A stretch of 64,000 nucleotides of DNA, from the NCBI RefSeq assembly GCF_011388215.1, contig NZ_CP049989.1:372001-436000 (forward strand). Reading direction: 5' to 3'. Made by a program: the position numbers and the translations under genes. Under the pieces are notes generated by a model. It ran no database searches. It had not been told where the DNA came from and was given only the letters and a program-made list of their open reading frames with translations. Positions within the stretch are counted from its first letter, which is position 1; each line of letters begins with the position of its first letter. Shown piece after piece: positions 20,920 through 29,547 of this stretch. Origin of the DNA: Hydrogenophaga crocea (GTDB taxonomy: Bacteria; Pseudomonadota; Gammaproteobacteria; Burkholderiales; Burkholderiaceae_C).

Positions 20920-20948
20920 GGGCCCTCTTCGGAGGGCCTTTCTGTTTT
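20920..20948 (+). terminator. Rho-independent terminator of the cyanophycin synthetase operon
   Basis: Stem GGCCCTC/GAGGGCC (20921-20927 with 20932-20938) closed by a stable TTCG tetraloop, then TTTCTGTTTT. It lies 7 nt after the cphA stop and before the convergent DMT exporter. Confidence 0.93.
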
Positions 20949-20965
20949 GACGGGGAGTGCGGTTT

Positions 20966-21877
20966 TCAGCGCCGCCGCTCGAGCGTCCCCACCTTCGCCA
21001 GCCCCGTGGACAGCGCCGTGCCGCACAGGATCACTGCACCGCACACCACCATCCATGCGCTCACCTGCTCGCCCAGGAACAGCGCGCCGTAGAGCAGCGC
21101 GAACACCGGGATCAGGAAGGTCACGGTCAGGGCCTTGGCCGGCCCGGCGCGCTCGATGATGCGGAAGTAGAGGATGTAGGCGATCGAGGTGCACAGCACC
21201 GCCAGCGCCACGATGGCCCCCCACGCGCCCGCACTCGGCGCGGTGGCCGGCCACCACCACGCGGCCGGCCCGGCCAGCGCCAGCGAGGCGCCGATCTGGC
21301 TGCCCGTGGCCGAGGCCAGCGGCTGCACACCCGTGAGGTAGCGCTTGGTGAAACTCGCCGCGATGCCGTAGCACGTGGTGGCCAGCAGGCACGCGCCCAT
21401 GGCCGCGAGCGAGAGCGCATGGCCGCCCGCCGTGGCCATGCCGCGCGCGTCCACGCCCGACTTGCCCAGCACCAGCAAGGTGACGCCCACGAAGCCGATC
21501 GCCAGGCCCAGCACGCGCGAGCCGCCCGGCCGGTCTTTCAGCCACAGCCAGGCCACCAGCGCGCCCGTGAGCGGCACGGTGGCGTTGAGGATGGCCGACA
21601 CGCCCGTGGGGATGTGCAGCACCGCGAACGAGAACAGCAGAAAGGGCAGGCCCGAATTGAGCACGCCCACGAGCAGGATGGGCCGCCAGCGCGCGCGGAA
21701 ATCGGCCCACACCGCGGCACGCAGGAACACCGGCAGCAGGCACAGCGCGGCGATGCCCACGCGCAGGCCCGCCGTGGCCACCGGCCCGAACTCGGCCGCG
21801 CCCAGGCGCATGAACAGGAAGGACGCGCCCCAGAGCGCGCCCAGCACAGCGAATTCGAGCAGCAGCAAAGGGGTCAT
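20966..21877 (-). CDS. EamA/DMT family transporter
   Basis: A 303-residue inner-membrane protein of the drug/metabolite transporter superfamily with about ten helices in two EamA halves. Seen: N-terminal LGALWGASFLFMRLG, the typical opening of EamA proteins, ILNATVPLTGALVAWLWL at the end of the first half and LIPVFALLYGALFLGEQ in the second. The substrate cannot be told. ATG 21877 overlaps the ogt stop (ATGA), so it is translated with the DNA-repair genes ogt and adaA-alkA, an unexplained pairing. Confidence 0.88.
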   Translation of the reverse strand: MTPLLLLEFAVLGALWGASFLFMRLGAAEFGPVATAGLRVGIAALCLLPVFLRAAVWADFRARWRPILLVGVLNSGLPFLLFSFAVLHIPTGVSAILNATVPLTGALVAWLWLKDRPGGSRVLGLAIGFVGVTLLVLGKSGVDARGMATAGGHALSLAAMGACLLATTCYGIAASFTKRYLTGVQPLASATGSQIGASLALAGPAAWWWPATAPSAGAWGAIVALAVLCTSIAYILYFRIIERAGPAKALTVTFLIPVFALLYGALFLGEQVSAWMVVCGAVILCGTALSTGLAKVGTLERRR

Positions 21878-22398
21878 GCGAACAGGGCGATGGCTTGGGC
21901 CCCGGCTTCGCGCTGCAGCAGCGCCTGCTTGCGGGGCAGCCCGCCAGCATAGCCGGTGAGCGCGCCGCCCGCGCCCAGCACGCGGTGGCAGGGCACCACG
22001 ATGCTCAGCGGATTGCGCCCCACGGCCGCGCCCACGGCGCGCACCGCGGCCGGCGCGTTCAGGCGCTGCGCGAGCGCGCCGTAGCTCAGCGTGCGGCCCG
22101 CAGGGATGTCGAGCAGCGCGCGCCACACCGCGCGCTGGAACGGCGTGCCGAAGGACAGGTCGAGCGGCAGCTCGAAGCTGTCGCGCCGTGCAGCGAAGTA
22201 GTCGCACAGCTGGGCCGCGGCCTCGCGCAGCACGGGGTGCTGCGCATCGGGCCGCCACTGCGCCACCAGCGCGGGGTCGGGCGCGTGGCGCTGGTCGTGG
22301 AACCACACGCCGACCAGGGCGTGCCCGGTGGCGGCCAGGCGCAAGGGCCCCAGCGGCGTGGCCAGGTCGGTGCGGTGCAGGGTGGTGGGCAGTTTCAT
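21874..22398 (-). CDS. ogt: Methylated-DNA--protein-cysteine methyltransferase
   Basis: Suicide repair protein that removes alkyl groups from O6-alkylguanine. 174 residues. Seen: helix-turn-helix segment with FGTPFQRAVWRAL and the acceptor site VPCHRV with Cys137, then the GYAGGLPRKQALL end. Start ATG 22398 overlaps the stop of adaA-alkA by 4 bp (ATGA). Direct alkylation repair (Ogt), base excision (AlkA domain) and, by family, the inducer (AdaA domain) are thus one transcript. Confidence 0.95.
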   Translation of the reverse strand: MKLPTTLHRTDLATPLGPLRLAATGHALVGVWFHDQRHAPDPALVAQWRPDAQHPVLREAAAQLCDYFAARRDSFELPLDLSFGTPFQRAVWRALLDIPAGRTLSYGALAQRLNAPAAVRAVGAAVGRNPLSIVVPCHRVLGAGGALTGYAGGLPRKQALLQREAGAQAIALFA

Positions 22399-23912
22399 GT
22401 CGGGGTGTCCGGTGCCGATGGGGGAACGGCTGCGTAAAGGCCGGCCCAGGCGCGCAGCACGGCGTAGCTGCGCCAGGGTTTCCAGGCCTGGGCCAGGGTG
22501 TCGCAGGCGCGTTCGCGCTCGCGCGGCGTGCCGCTCAGGCCCAGCGTGTGGTGCAGGGCCACGTCGGCCGCGGGCCAGGCGTCGGGCCAGCGCAGCGCGC
22601 GCATGGCGATGTACTGCGCGGTCCAGGGGCCGATGCCGGGCAGCGCGGTCAGCGCCTGCGTGCTGGCCGTCACGTTGGCGTGCGGGCCGAGGTCGAGCGT
22701 GCCGTGGGCGACCGCGCGCGCCAGCGCCTGGATGGCCGCCTGCCGCTGGCGCACGATGCCCAGCGCGCCCAGCGCATCGGGCGTGGCCTCGGCCAGGGCC
22801 TGCGGTGTGGGGAACAGGCGGTTGAGCGCCGCATCGGGCGTGGCGATGGGCTCGCCGAATGCCGCCACCAGCCGGCCCGCGAGCGTGCGCGCCGCGGCCA
22901 CCGTGACCTGCTGGCCCAGCACCGCGCGCACCGCGAGCTCGAAGCCGTCGATGGCGCCCGGCACGCGCAGGCCGCTGCCGCCGGGAAAGTGGCGACCCAG
23001 CACGCCGTCGATGGCGTGCGGGTCGGCGTCGAGATCGCACAGCGCGCGCACGCGCCACAGCAGCGTGGGCAGCGCGGGCAGCAGGCCGTCGCTGGCGTGC
23101 AGCCACACGCGGTGGCGCTCCGGCTCGAAGCGCAGGCCGAACCAGCCGCTGTGCGCGCCCGTGGCGGTGTGCAGGCGCAGCGTGCGCCAGTAGCGCCGGC
23201 CCGCGGGGTCGATCGCGTCCACGCCGGGCAGCAGGCGCGCGCCCAGGAAGGCCAGCAGCGCGTCCACATCGAGCGGTGGCCGCCAGCCCAGGGCCACGGC
23301 GCGGCTGCCCGCATCGGGCGTGCCGCTGCGGCGCATGGCCGTGGGGCTCAGGCCGTAACGCTCCTGCAGCGCGGCGTTGAAGCGGCGCAGGCTCGAGAAA
23401 CCGCTGGCCTGGGCCACGGCCGTGATGGGCAGGGCGGTGTCGGTGAGCAACTGTTTGGCCGCGAGCAGGCGGCGCGTGTGCAGCACCTGCAGTGGCGACA
23501 CGCCCAGCCGGGCCTCGAACACGCGGCGCAGGTGGCGGTCGCTCACGCCCAGGCGTTCGGCCAGGCGCTGCATGGCCGGGCCGTCCTCGCCGGCCCATTG
23601 CGCGGGGTCGTCGAGCAGGCGGCTCGCGTGCTGCACCAGCAGCTCGGCCGCGTCCTGCGTGCTCCAGGTGCGCGACTGCGGCGCGAGCTCGGGCCGGCAG
23701 CGCAGGCAGGGCCGAAAGCCCGCGCGCTCGGCCTGGGCCGCGAACTCGAAGAAGCGGCAGTTGCCGCGCCGCGGTGTGCGCACCGAACACACCGGCCGGC
23801 AGTAGATGCCGGTGGACGTGACGCCCGTGAAAAAGCGGCCGTCGAAGCGCGCGTCGCGCGTGCACAGCGCGAGGTAGCGGGCGTCGTCGTCGAGGGCTTG
23901 GGGGGCGTCCAT
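22395..23912 (-). CDS. AdaA-AlkA fusion: alkylation sensor/activator plus 3-methyladenine DNA glycosylase
   Basis: A 505-residue fusion. Order: Ada N-terminal zinc domain (about 10-78) with Cys38, Cys42, Cys69 and Cys72, where Cys38 is the methylphosphotriester acceptor; an AraC-type helix-turn-helix (about 85-192); AlkA N-terminal domain (about 205-315); and the HhH-GPD glycosylase with LPGIGPWTAQYIAMRAL at 424-440 and catalytic Asp450. By family, methylation of the zinc domain turns it into an activator, and the glycosylase excises 3-methylpurines. Such fusions are known in several bacteria; the E. coli Ada carries Ogt instead. Here Ogt is the next, overlapping gene. Autoregulation is likely, but I found no clear Ada box. 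Confidence 0.93.
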   Translation of the reverse strand: MDAPQALDDDARYLALCTRDARFDGRFFTGVTSTGIYCRPVCSVRTPRRGNCRFFEFAAQAERAGFRPCLRCRPELAPQSRTWSTQDAAELLVQHASRLLDDPAQWAGEDGPAMQRLAERLGVSDRHLRRVFEARLGVSPLQVLHTRRLLAAKQLLTDTALPITAVAQASGFSSLRRFNAALQERYGLSPTAMRRSGTPDAGSRAVALGWRPPLDVDALLAFLGARLLPGVDAIDPAGRRYWRTLRLHTATGAHSGWFGLRFEPERHRVWLHASDGLLPALPTLLWRVRALCDLDADPHAIDGVLGRHFPGGSGLRVPGAIDGFELAVRAVLGQQVTVAAARTLAGRLVAAFGEPIATPDAALNRLFPTPQALAEATPDALGALGIVRQRQAAIQALARAVAHGTLDLGPHANVTASTQALTALPGIGPWTAQYIAMRALRWPDAWPAADVALHHTLGLSGTPRERERACDTLAQAWKPWRSYAVLRAWAGLYAAVPPSAPDTPT

Positions 23913-23994
23913 GGGGCCATGGTAGGCCAGACGGCAGGGGCCGACTCGCCGTTTCCGGACATGATCCTGTGACGGATGCGCCGTGGCGGCTTCC

Positions 23995-24000
23995 TACAAT
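23995..24000 (+). promoter_or_regulatory. Candidate -10 element before the phosphomannomutase gene
   Basis: TACAAT, 35 nt before the ATG at 24036, in the 123-bp gap divergent from adaA-alkA. No clear -35. CGGGAG at 24023-24028 is the likely ribosome binding site. Confidence 0.35.
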
Positions 24001-24035
24001 GCCGGCTTTGACCACCAGCCCCCGGGAGCCCCTGC

Positions 24036-25418
24036 ATGCAAGTGTCCGCCTCCATCTTCAAGGCCTACGACGTCCGCGGTGTCGTGCCGAGCACGCTCGA
24101 CGAGCGCGTGGCCGAGGCCCTGGGTCTGGCGTTCGGCACGGTCGCGCAGCGCCAGGGCGAGCGCACCGTGGCCGTGGGCCGCGACGGCCGCCTGAGCGGG
24201 CCGGCGCTGTCGGCGGCGCTGATCCGCGGTCTGGTGGCGGCCGGCATCGACGTGATCGACGTCGGCGTGGTGACCACGCCCATGCTGTACTTCGCGGCCG
24301 CCACGCTGTGCCACAGCGGCATCCAGGTCACGGGCAGCCACAACCCCAAGGACTACAACGGCTTCAAGATGGTGCTGGGCGGCCGCGCCATCTACGGTGA
24401 GGACATCCAGGCGCTGCGCCGCCTCATCGAGACCGACGGCGGCGTGCGCGCCGAGGGCGGCCGGGTGCGCAATGTGAACGTGGAAGCGCCGTACCGCGCG
24501 CGCATCGTGGGCGACGTGAAGCTCGCGCGGCCCATGAAGATCGTGGTCGACAGCGGCAACGGCGTGGCCGGCGCCTCGGCCCCCGCGCTGTTGCGCGCGC
24601 TGGGCTGCGAGGTCATCGAACTGTTCAGCGAGGTCGATGGCAACTTCCCCAACCACCATCCCGACCCGAGCAAGCCCGAGAACCTGCGCGACGTGATCCG
24701 CACCCTGGCCGAGACCGACGCCGAACTCGGCCTGGCCTTCGACGGCGACGGCGACCGGCTGGGCATCGTCACCAAGGACGGCAACAACATCTTCCCCGAC
24801 CGCCAGATGGTGCTGTTCGCGCAGGACGTGCTCTCGCGCGTGCCGGGCGGCAACATCATTTACGACGTGAAGTGCTCGCAGCGCCTGGGCCCCGCGATCG
24901 AGGCCGCGGGCGGCGTGCCGCACATCTACAAGACCGGCCACTCGCTGATCAAGGCGCGCATGAAGGAGCTCGACAGCCCGCTCGGCGGCGAGATGAGCGG
25001 CCACATCTTCTTCAAGGAGCGCTGGTTCGGCTTCGACGACGGCACCTACGCGGGGGCGCGCCTGCTCGAGATCCTGAGCCGCCACCCCGACGCCAGCGCC
25101 GTGCTCAACGCCCTGCCCACCAGCCACAGCACGCCCGAGCTCAACGTGGCCTGCGCCGAGGGCGAGCCGCACGCGGTGGTGCAAAAGCTCGTGGCGCTCG
25201 CGCGCTTCGACGCGCCGGCCAAGGTGTCCACCATCGACGGCGTGCGCGTGGACTGGCCCGATGGCTTCGGCCTGATCCGCGCCTCCAACACCACGCCGGT
25301 GCTGGTGCTGCGCTTCGAAGGCCACACGCCCGAGGCGCTGCACCGCATCGAGGCCGCCATGCTGGCCCTGCTCAAGCAGGCCAAGCCCGACGCGGTGATT
25401 GGCGCGAGCGCGCATTGA
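24036..25418 (+). CDS. Phosphomannomutase/phosphoglucomutase
   Basis: Interconverts hexose 6- and 1-phosphates, supplying mannose-1-P and glucose-1-P for sugar nucleotides. 460 residues, close to AlgC of Pseudomonas (463). Seen: phosphoserine loop TGSHNPKDYNG with Ser101, metal loop DGDGD at 236-240, and the sugar-binding GGEMSGH about residues 315-321. Works with manC and galU at the far end of this window. Divergent from adaA-alkA; the GT2 gene overlaps its stop. Confidence 0.93.
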   Translation: MQVSASIFKAYDVRGVVPSTLDERVAEALGLAFGTVAQRQGERTVAVGRDGRLSGPALSAALIRGLVAAGIDVIDVGVVTTPMLYFAAATLCHSGIQVTGSHNPKDYNGFKMVLGGRAIYGEDIQALRRLIETDGGVRAEGGRVRNVNVEAPYRARIVGDVKLARPMKIVVDSGNGVAGASAPALLRALGCEVIELFSEVDGNFPNHHPDPSKPENLRDVIRTLAETDAELGLAFDGDGDRLGIVTKDGNNIFPDRQMVLFAQDVLSRVPGGNIIYDVKCSQRLGPAIEAAGGVPHIYKTGHSLIKARMKELDSPLGGEMSGHIFFKERWFGFDDGTYAGARLLEILSRHPDASAVLNALPTSHSTPELNVACAEGEPHAVVQKLVALARFDAPAKVSTIDGVRVDWPDGFGLIRASNTTPVLVLRFEGHTPEALHRIEAAMLALLKQAKPDAVIGASAH

Positions 25419-26290
25419 ACACCGTGGCCCTCGACGATCCGCTGCAGCGGGTGACCGTGGTGCTGGTCACCTACCACAGCGCGCACTGCCTGGACGCGCT
25501 GCACGGCCTGCTCGCGCACTGCCCGCACATCGTGGTGTCCGACAACGGCAGCAGCGACGGCACGCCCGCGCAGGTGCGCGCGCGCTGGCCACAGGCCGTG
25601 GTGCTCGAGCACGGCCGCAACCTGGGCTTCGGCACCGCGAACAACCGCGCCATCGCGCAGGCCAAGACGCCCTTCGCCTTCCTGCTCAACCCCGACTGCG
25701 AGGTCACGCCCGACGGCCTGCGCGAGCTCGTGCGCGCGGCCGATGCCTGGCCCGAGGCGGCCATCGTGGCGCCGCAGCTCGAAGGCGCGCCGGGCCGCCC
25801 CGACGTGAACTACCGCTGGCCCAGCACGCTCTGGGGCTCGCGCGGCCCGGGCGCCGAGGCGCCCGCCTGCGTGGGCTTCGTGGTGGGCGCGGCCATGCTG
25901 TTCCGGCTCGAGCGCTTCGAGGGCGTGGGCTTCTTCGACGAAGACTTTTTCCTCTACTACGAAGACGACGACCTCTGCCTGCGCCTGTTCCAGGCGCACC
26001 GGCCCATCGTGGTCTGGCCCGCGGTGGCCGCGGTGCACCGCGCGCGCGGTTCGGTCAAGGGCAAGACGCCCTGGAAGAGCGAGTACCTGCGCGGCTACCA
26101 CCACGCGCAATCGAAGCTGATCTACACCACCAAGCACCGCTCGCCCGCGCAGGCGCGGCGCCAGCGCTGGCGCGTGCTGCTGGGCACCACGGTGGCATTG
26201 CCGTTCCGCGCCATCGCGTGGTCGCCGCGGCTGCTCGCGCGCATGGCGGGGCGCTGGATGGGGCTGGTGCGCTGGCGCGCCTCAGACTAG
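25415..26290 (+). CDS. Glycosyltransferase family 2 (rhamnosyl-type)
   Basis: A 291-residue inverting GT-A transferase. Seen: VTVVLVTYHSA, DNGSSDGTPAQV and LNPDCEV (metal-binding region) in the N-terminal domain, FFLYYEDDDLCLRL, the usual catalytic-acid region of GT2 rhamnosyltransferase-like enzymes, and a basic C-terminal tail. Likely acts on LPS core or O-antigen; donor and acceptor unknown. Start uncertain: TTG 25415 overlaps the upstream stop as TTGA, a pattern also seen for waaA here; GTG 25424 is the alternative and shortens it by 3 residues. It converges on the GT17 gene and overlaps it by 9 bp. Confidence 0.85.
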   Translation: MNTVALDDPLQRVTVVLVTYHSAHCLDALHGLLAHCPHIVVSDNGSSDGTPAQVRARWPQAVVLEHGRNLGFGTANNRAIAQAKTPFAFLLNPDCEVTPDGLRELVRAADAWPEAAIVAPQLEGAPGRPDVNYRWPSTLWGSRGPGAEAPACVGFVVGAAMLFRLERFEGVGFFDEDFFLYYEDDDLCLRLFQAHRPIVVWPAVAAVHRARGSVKGKTPWKSEYLRGYHHAQSKLIYTTKHRSPAQARRQRWRVLLGTTVALPFRAIAWSPRLLARMAGRWMGLVRWRASD

Positions 26291-27178
26291 GTTCCAGAGC
26301 CGCAGCGCCAGCTTGCGCCAAGGCCGCCAGCGCGGGCTCTGCTGGCGGTGCGCGGCGATCACGTCGGCCAGGCGGCCCTCGAAGCGGATGTCGGCCGGCG
26401 CCCACAGCGCGGGCCGCGCCTCGAACCAGGCCTCGACCACAGGGTTGTCGAAGCCGCCGCCGGACAGGTCAACGCGTCCCCAGCGCCGCGCGCGCCGGTA
26501 GATGTCCTTGCCCGCGTACAGCCGCGCGAGGTTGCGCTGGCGGTCGCGAAAGCGCGGCTTGTTTAGGTTCTGGTGCGAGAAGCGCTCGAGCTTTTTCTCG
26601 ACCATCTCCATGCCACCCAGGTAACTGAAGTGCCAGCCGGCGTCGGGCACGATCACCTCGCGCAGCGTCGGCCGCAGGGTCTTGCTGTTGCGAAGGTCTT
26701 CGGGCGTGTGGCGCAGCGCGGTCTCGCCACACACGGCCAGTGCCTTTCGCCAGAACGGCTCGGACACCTGCAGGTAGTCGCAGTAGAAATACAGCAGCAG
26801 TTGCTCGAACACGTGCACCGTGCCGGGCGCTACTGGGGTCAGCCGTTCGGGCTGCAGCACCTCGTCCACGTCGGCAATCACCACCAGGTCGTCGGGCGCC
26901 GCGTCGGCGTAACCGCGCTGTAGGGCGTTGCGCTGCAGCCGCTCCCGGTCCCAGGCGGTCTCGCAGCCCGCGAAGTCGTCGGCGTCGAGAGGGATGTAGC
27001 GGATCTTGTCGCGCGCCCAGGCGTGGCGATCGGCGTCGAAGCTCAGCGGTTTGGCCAAACCGGAGAAGGTGACCGAGGCCTCGACGATCACGAACACGTC
27101 GACGCGGTCCCAGTGGGTGCGCAGGCGCAGGTCCAGGCACTCCTCGCCGTCGTAGGTGAAACAGTCGTAGATCTTCAT
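26282..27178 (-). CDS. Glycosyltransferase family 17 protein
   Basis: A 298-residue protein of the GT17 family, best known from animal beta-1,4-mannosyl-glycoprotein N-acetylglucosaminyltransferase III; bacterial members sit in surface-polysaccharide loci. Seen: N-terminal KIYDCFTYDGEECLDLRL, the DXD motif IADVDEV (Asp103, Asp105), and GWHFSYLGG. Last gene of the minus-strand LPS run, 33 nt after the preceding glycosyltransferase. Its 3' end overlaps the convergent GT2 gene by 9 bp. Donor not predictable. Confidence 0.82.
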   Translation of the reverse strand: MKIYDCFTYDGEECLDLRLRTHWDRVDVFVIVEASVTFSGLAKPLSFDADRHAWARDKIRYIPLDADDFAGCETAWDRERLQRNALQRGYADAAPDDLVVIADVDEVLQPERLTPVAPGTVHVFEQLLLYFYCDYLQVSEPFWRKALAVCGETALRHTPEDLRNSKTLRPTLREVIVPDAGWHFSYLGGMEMVEKKLERFSHQNLNKPRFRDRQRNLARLYAGKDIYRRARRWGRVDLSGGGFDNPVVEAWFEARPALWAPADIRFEGRLADVIAAHRQQSPRWRPWRKLALRLWNLV

Positions 27179-27211
27179 GCGCGGATCGGGTGGGGAACGG
27201 TGGGACGGGCT

Positions 27212-28288
27212 TCAAGCGCGCAGGCTGCCAAGCCGCATCTCGAGCTTGAGCCCCCAGTAGGCCAGGGTGTCGCGCCACCCGGTGGACAGCTGCGGCCGGC
27301 GGCGGTCGGGGTTGCGCAGCGCGGGCTGGATCAGGTGCTGGTCGAACAGCGCCATCACGCGCTGTGGGTTGTAGAGCGGGGTGTAGCGGTCCCAGTGGCC
27401 GGCGCGCACCGCCGCGCGGTCGAACGTGGCGATGCGCCGCAGCAGCTCGTCGGCGCTCGCGTAGAGCCAGCCCGCGTCGCCCAGCACGGCGATGTGGTGG
27501 CGGTGCTTGCTGCGCGCGTAGGTGAGCACGGGCTTGTTGCGCACCGAGAACTCGCCACACGCCAGCCCGAACGATTCGCCCTGCAGCCGCGCGTGCAGCA
27601 TGGCGTCGCAGGTGTTGATGAAGCGCGTCTTGCGTTGCAGGTCGCCGGTGCCTGGCAGGAACACCGCGCGCGGGTGGTCCACGAAGCGCGCGATGTTGAG
27701 GAACACGAACCAGGTGCCGGGCTGCTCCTGCAGCGCGCGGCGCACGGCCTCGATCGCACAGGGCACGTCGAAGCTCTGCGCGCCGCCGTGGCAGCCCAGC
27801 ACCGTGGCCTCGGCGGGAATGCCGAGTTCGGCACGCAGGTCACCGTCTTCGGCGGGCAGGGCGACGATGTGCGGCACCGCGGGGATGTGGCCGCGCGAGC
27901 AGCGCTCGCTGAGCCAGTCGGAAATGAAGGCATAGGACGCGCCGTGCGCGTGCCGCGGCGCGCTCGGGAAGACCGCGTGCACCATGGTCGGCACCGCGAG
28001 CGAGAGCAGGCCGTCGGGCCGGCCGGCCTTGATCGCGTACAGCACGTCGGCGCCGCAGCGCTGCAGCAGGCCGTCGAGCGCGTCGCGGTCCGGGTAGGCG
28101 ATCAGCTCGAAGCGGCGCGCGAACTTGGCGATCGCCTGCGGGTCGTTGTGTGCGGCGCTCGCCGGGTACAGCACCACGCTGCGGTGGCCGAGCTGTGCCT
28201 CGGCGCCTTCGGCGTAGTCGTACAGCGCCACCTCGGTGCCGCGCAGCGAGAGCTGGTTCGAGTGGAAGGCGATGGTGAGGCGCTTCAC
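27212..28288 (-). CDS. Glycosyltransferase (GT-B-like), LPS locus
   Basis: A 358-residue soluble protein that looks like a GT-B glycosyltransferase: N-terminal FHSNQLSLRGTEVALYDYA and C-terminal GESFGLACGEFSVRNKPVLTY, where GT4-type enzymes hold their nucleotide-sugar glutamate. The central region is not typical, so the family is tentative. Start GTG 28288 overlaps the stop of the O-antigen ligase gene (GTGA); the open frame upstream covers only that gene. Probably modifies LPS core or O-chain. Confidence 0.7.
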   Translation of the reverse strand: MKRLTIAFHSNQLSLRGTEVALYDYAEGAEAQLGHRSVVLYPASAAHNDPQAIAKFARRFELIAYPDRDALDGLLQRCGADVLYAIKAGRPDGLLSLAVPTMVHAVFPSAPRHAHGASYAFISDWLSERCSRGHIPAVPHIVALPAEDGDLRAELGIPAEATVLGCHGGAQSFDVPCAIEAVRRALQEQPGTWFVFLNIARFVDHPRAVFLPGTGDLQRKTRFINTCDAMLHARLQGESFGLACGEFSVRNKPVLTYARSKHRHHIAVLGDAGWLYASADELLRRIATFDRAAVRAGHWDRYTPLYNPQRVMALFDQHLIQPALRNPDRRRPQLSTGWRDTLAYWGLKLEMRLGSLRA

Positions 28289-29547
28289 GGGCCGGGCTCC
28301 GGTGCGCGCAGGTCGATGCTCGTGCGGCGCGCGTAAAGGCCGGCCATGACCAGCGCGCTCATGAGGATCAGGCAGTGGTTCTCGGTGGAGAGCCAGAACG
28401 AGCTGTGGCTCACGCAGGCGGCGCACAGCGTGGCCACGAAGGCCAGGGCCAGGGCGCGCCGCCGCGGCTCGTGCCGCCAGGCCTCGCGCACGATCACCGC
28501 GATGAAGGCCAGGAACAGCAGCAGGCCGATCGCGCCTTGCTCGTAGAGGAAGAACAGGAACTGGTTGTGCGGGTGCGGGCAGACCACCTCGCAGTAGCCG
28601 GGCGCGGTGAAGTGCTGCTTCGCGCCCACGGGGTACGAGGCCGTGCCGTGGCCGAGCAGCGGTGCGTGCGGCACGGCCTGCAGCACGAAGCGGGCCATAG
28701 CCACTCGCGCCCCGATCGAAGTGACCGCGCCCTGTCCCGCGGTACTCGCTTCTTCGAGCGCGACCTCACCACGCTGCTGCAGCAACGGCGACGACACCGC
28801 GGCCGCGAACAGCCCGCCGAGCACCACCAGGGTGACCAGCGCGGTGCGGCGAGAACGCCCCAAGGCCCAGGTAAGGCCGAACACCGCGGTGGACGCGGCC
28901 CAGGCGAGGTAGCCGGTGCGGCCCAGCGACAGAATCAGCACGCTGGCCGAAGCCAGGGCCCACAGCAGCCACAGGGCGGCGGCCCGGCGGCTGTCGCGCT
29001 GCTCCAGCGCGAGGAAGGCGCAGCCCACCGCGAACACGCTCATCATCAGCCCCTGCGAGATGTAGTCCTTGAATACCGTGTGATCCTGGCCGAAACCCTG
29101 GTTGTGCGTGCGCGTCCACGAGAAGTCGAACCACACGTTGAGCCAGGTCACGGCCAGCGTGAACAACAGCGCGACCGCAAAGGCCTGCCAGCAGCGCCGG
29201 CGCACGCGCGCGTCCTGCAGCAGCGCGATGAAGACCGGGATCATCGCGAACTTGAGGTACTTCTGCACGAAGCCTGTCACGCCCTCGCGGTCGGCGGGCG
29301 ACCAGGCCACGGCGATCACGATCCAGGCGAACAGCGCGAGCGCGGGCCCCACCAGCGGATTGCGAAAGGCCTCCCGCAGCGCCGCGCGCGAGGCGGCGCC
29401 CCCGAGCGACAGCGCCCACAGCAGCAGCGTGAGCAGCAGCGCCACGTTGGCCAGCGCGACCGACATCGGGAACGCGAAGAAAACCAGCACGAGGCCGGCC
29501 TGAGCGCCTTTGAAGGCGCCGGTGTTCAGCGTGTGGGCCAGGCTCAT
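28285..29547 (-). CDS. O-antigen ligase / Wzy-like membrane protein
   Basis: A 420-residue polytopic membrane protein with about ten to eleven helices and one large periplasmic loop. Seen: FGQDHTVFKDYISQG before the loop and CPHPHNQFLFFLYEQG in or after it, the Wzy_C/WaaL-type His segment. It would join undecaprenyl-linked O-antigen to lipid A-core in the periplasm. It could instead be a Wzy polymerase; the position directly after waaA favours ligase. ATG 29547 overlaps the waaA-kdkA stop (ATGA). Confidence 0.82.
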   Translation of the reverse strand: MSLAHTLNTGAFKGAQAGLVLVFFAFPMSVALANVALLLTLLLWALSLGGAASRAALREAFRNPLVGPALALFAWIVIAVAWSPADREGVTGFVQKYLKFAMIPVFIALLQDARVRRRCWQAFAVALLFTLAVTWLNVWFDFSWTRTHNQGFGQDHTVFKDYISQGLMMSVFAVGCAFLALEQRDSRRAAALWLLWALASASVLILSLGRTGYLAWAASTAVFGLTWALGRSRRTALVTLVVLGGLFAAAVSSPLLQQRGEVALEEASTAGQGAVTSIGARVAMARFVLQAVPHAPLLGHGTASYPVGAKQHFTAPGYCEVVCPHPHNQFLFFLYEQGAIGLLLFLAFIAVIVREAWRHEPRRRALALAFVATLCAACVSHSSFWLSTENHCLILMSALVMAGLYARRTSIDLRAPEPGP

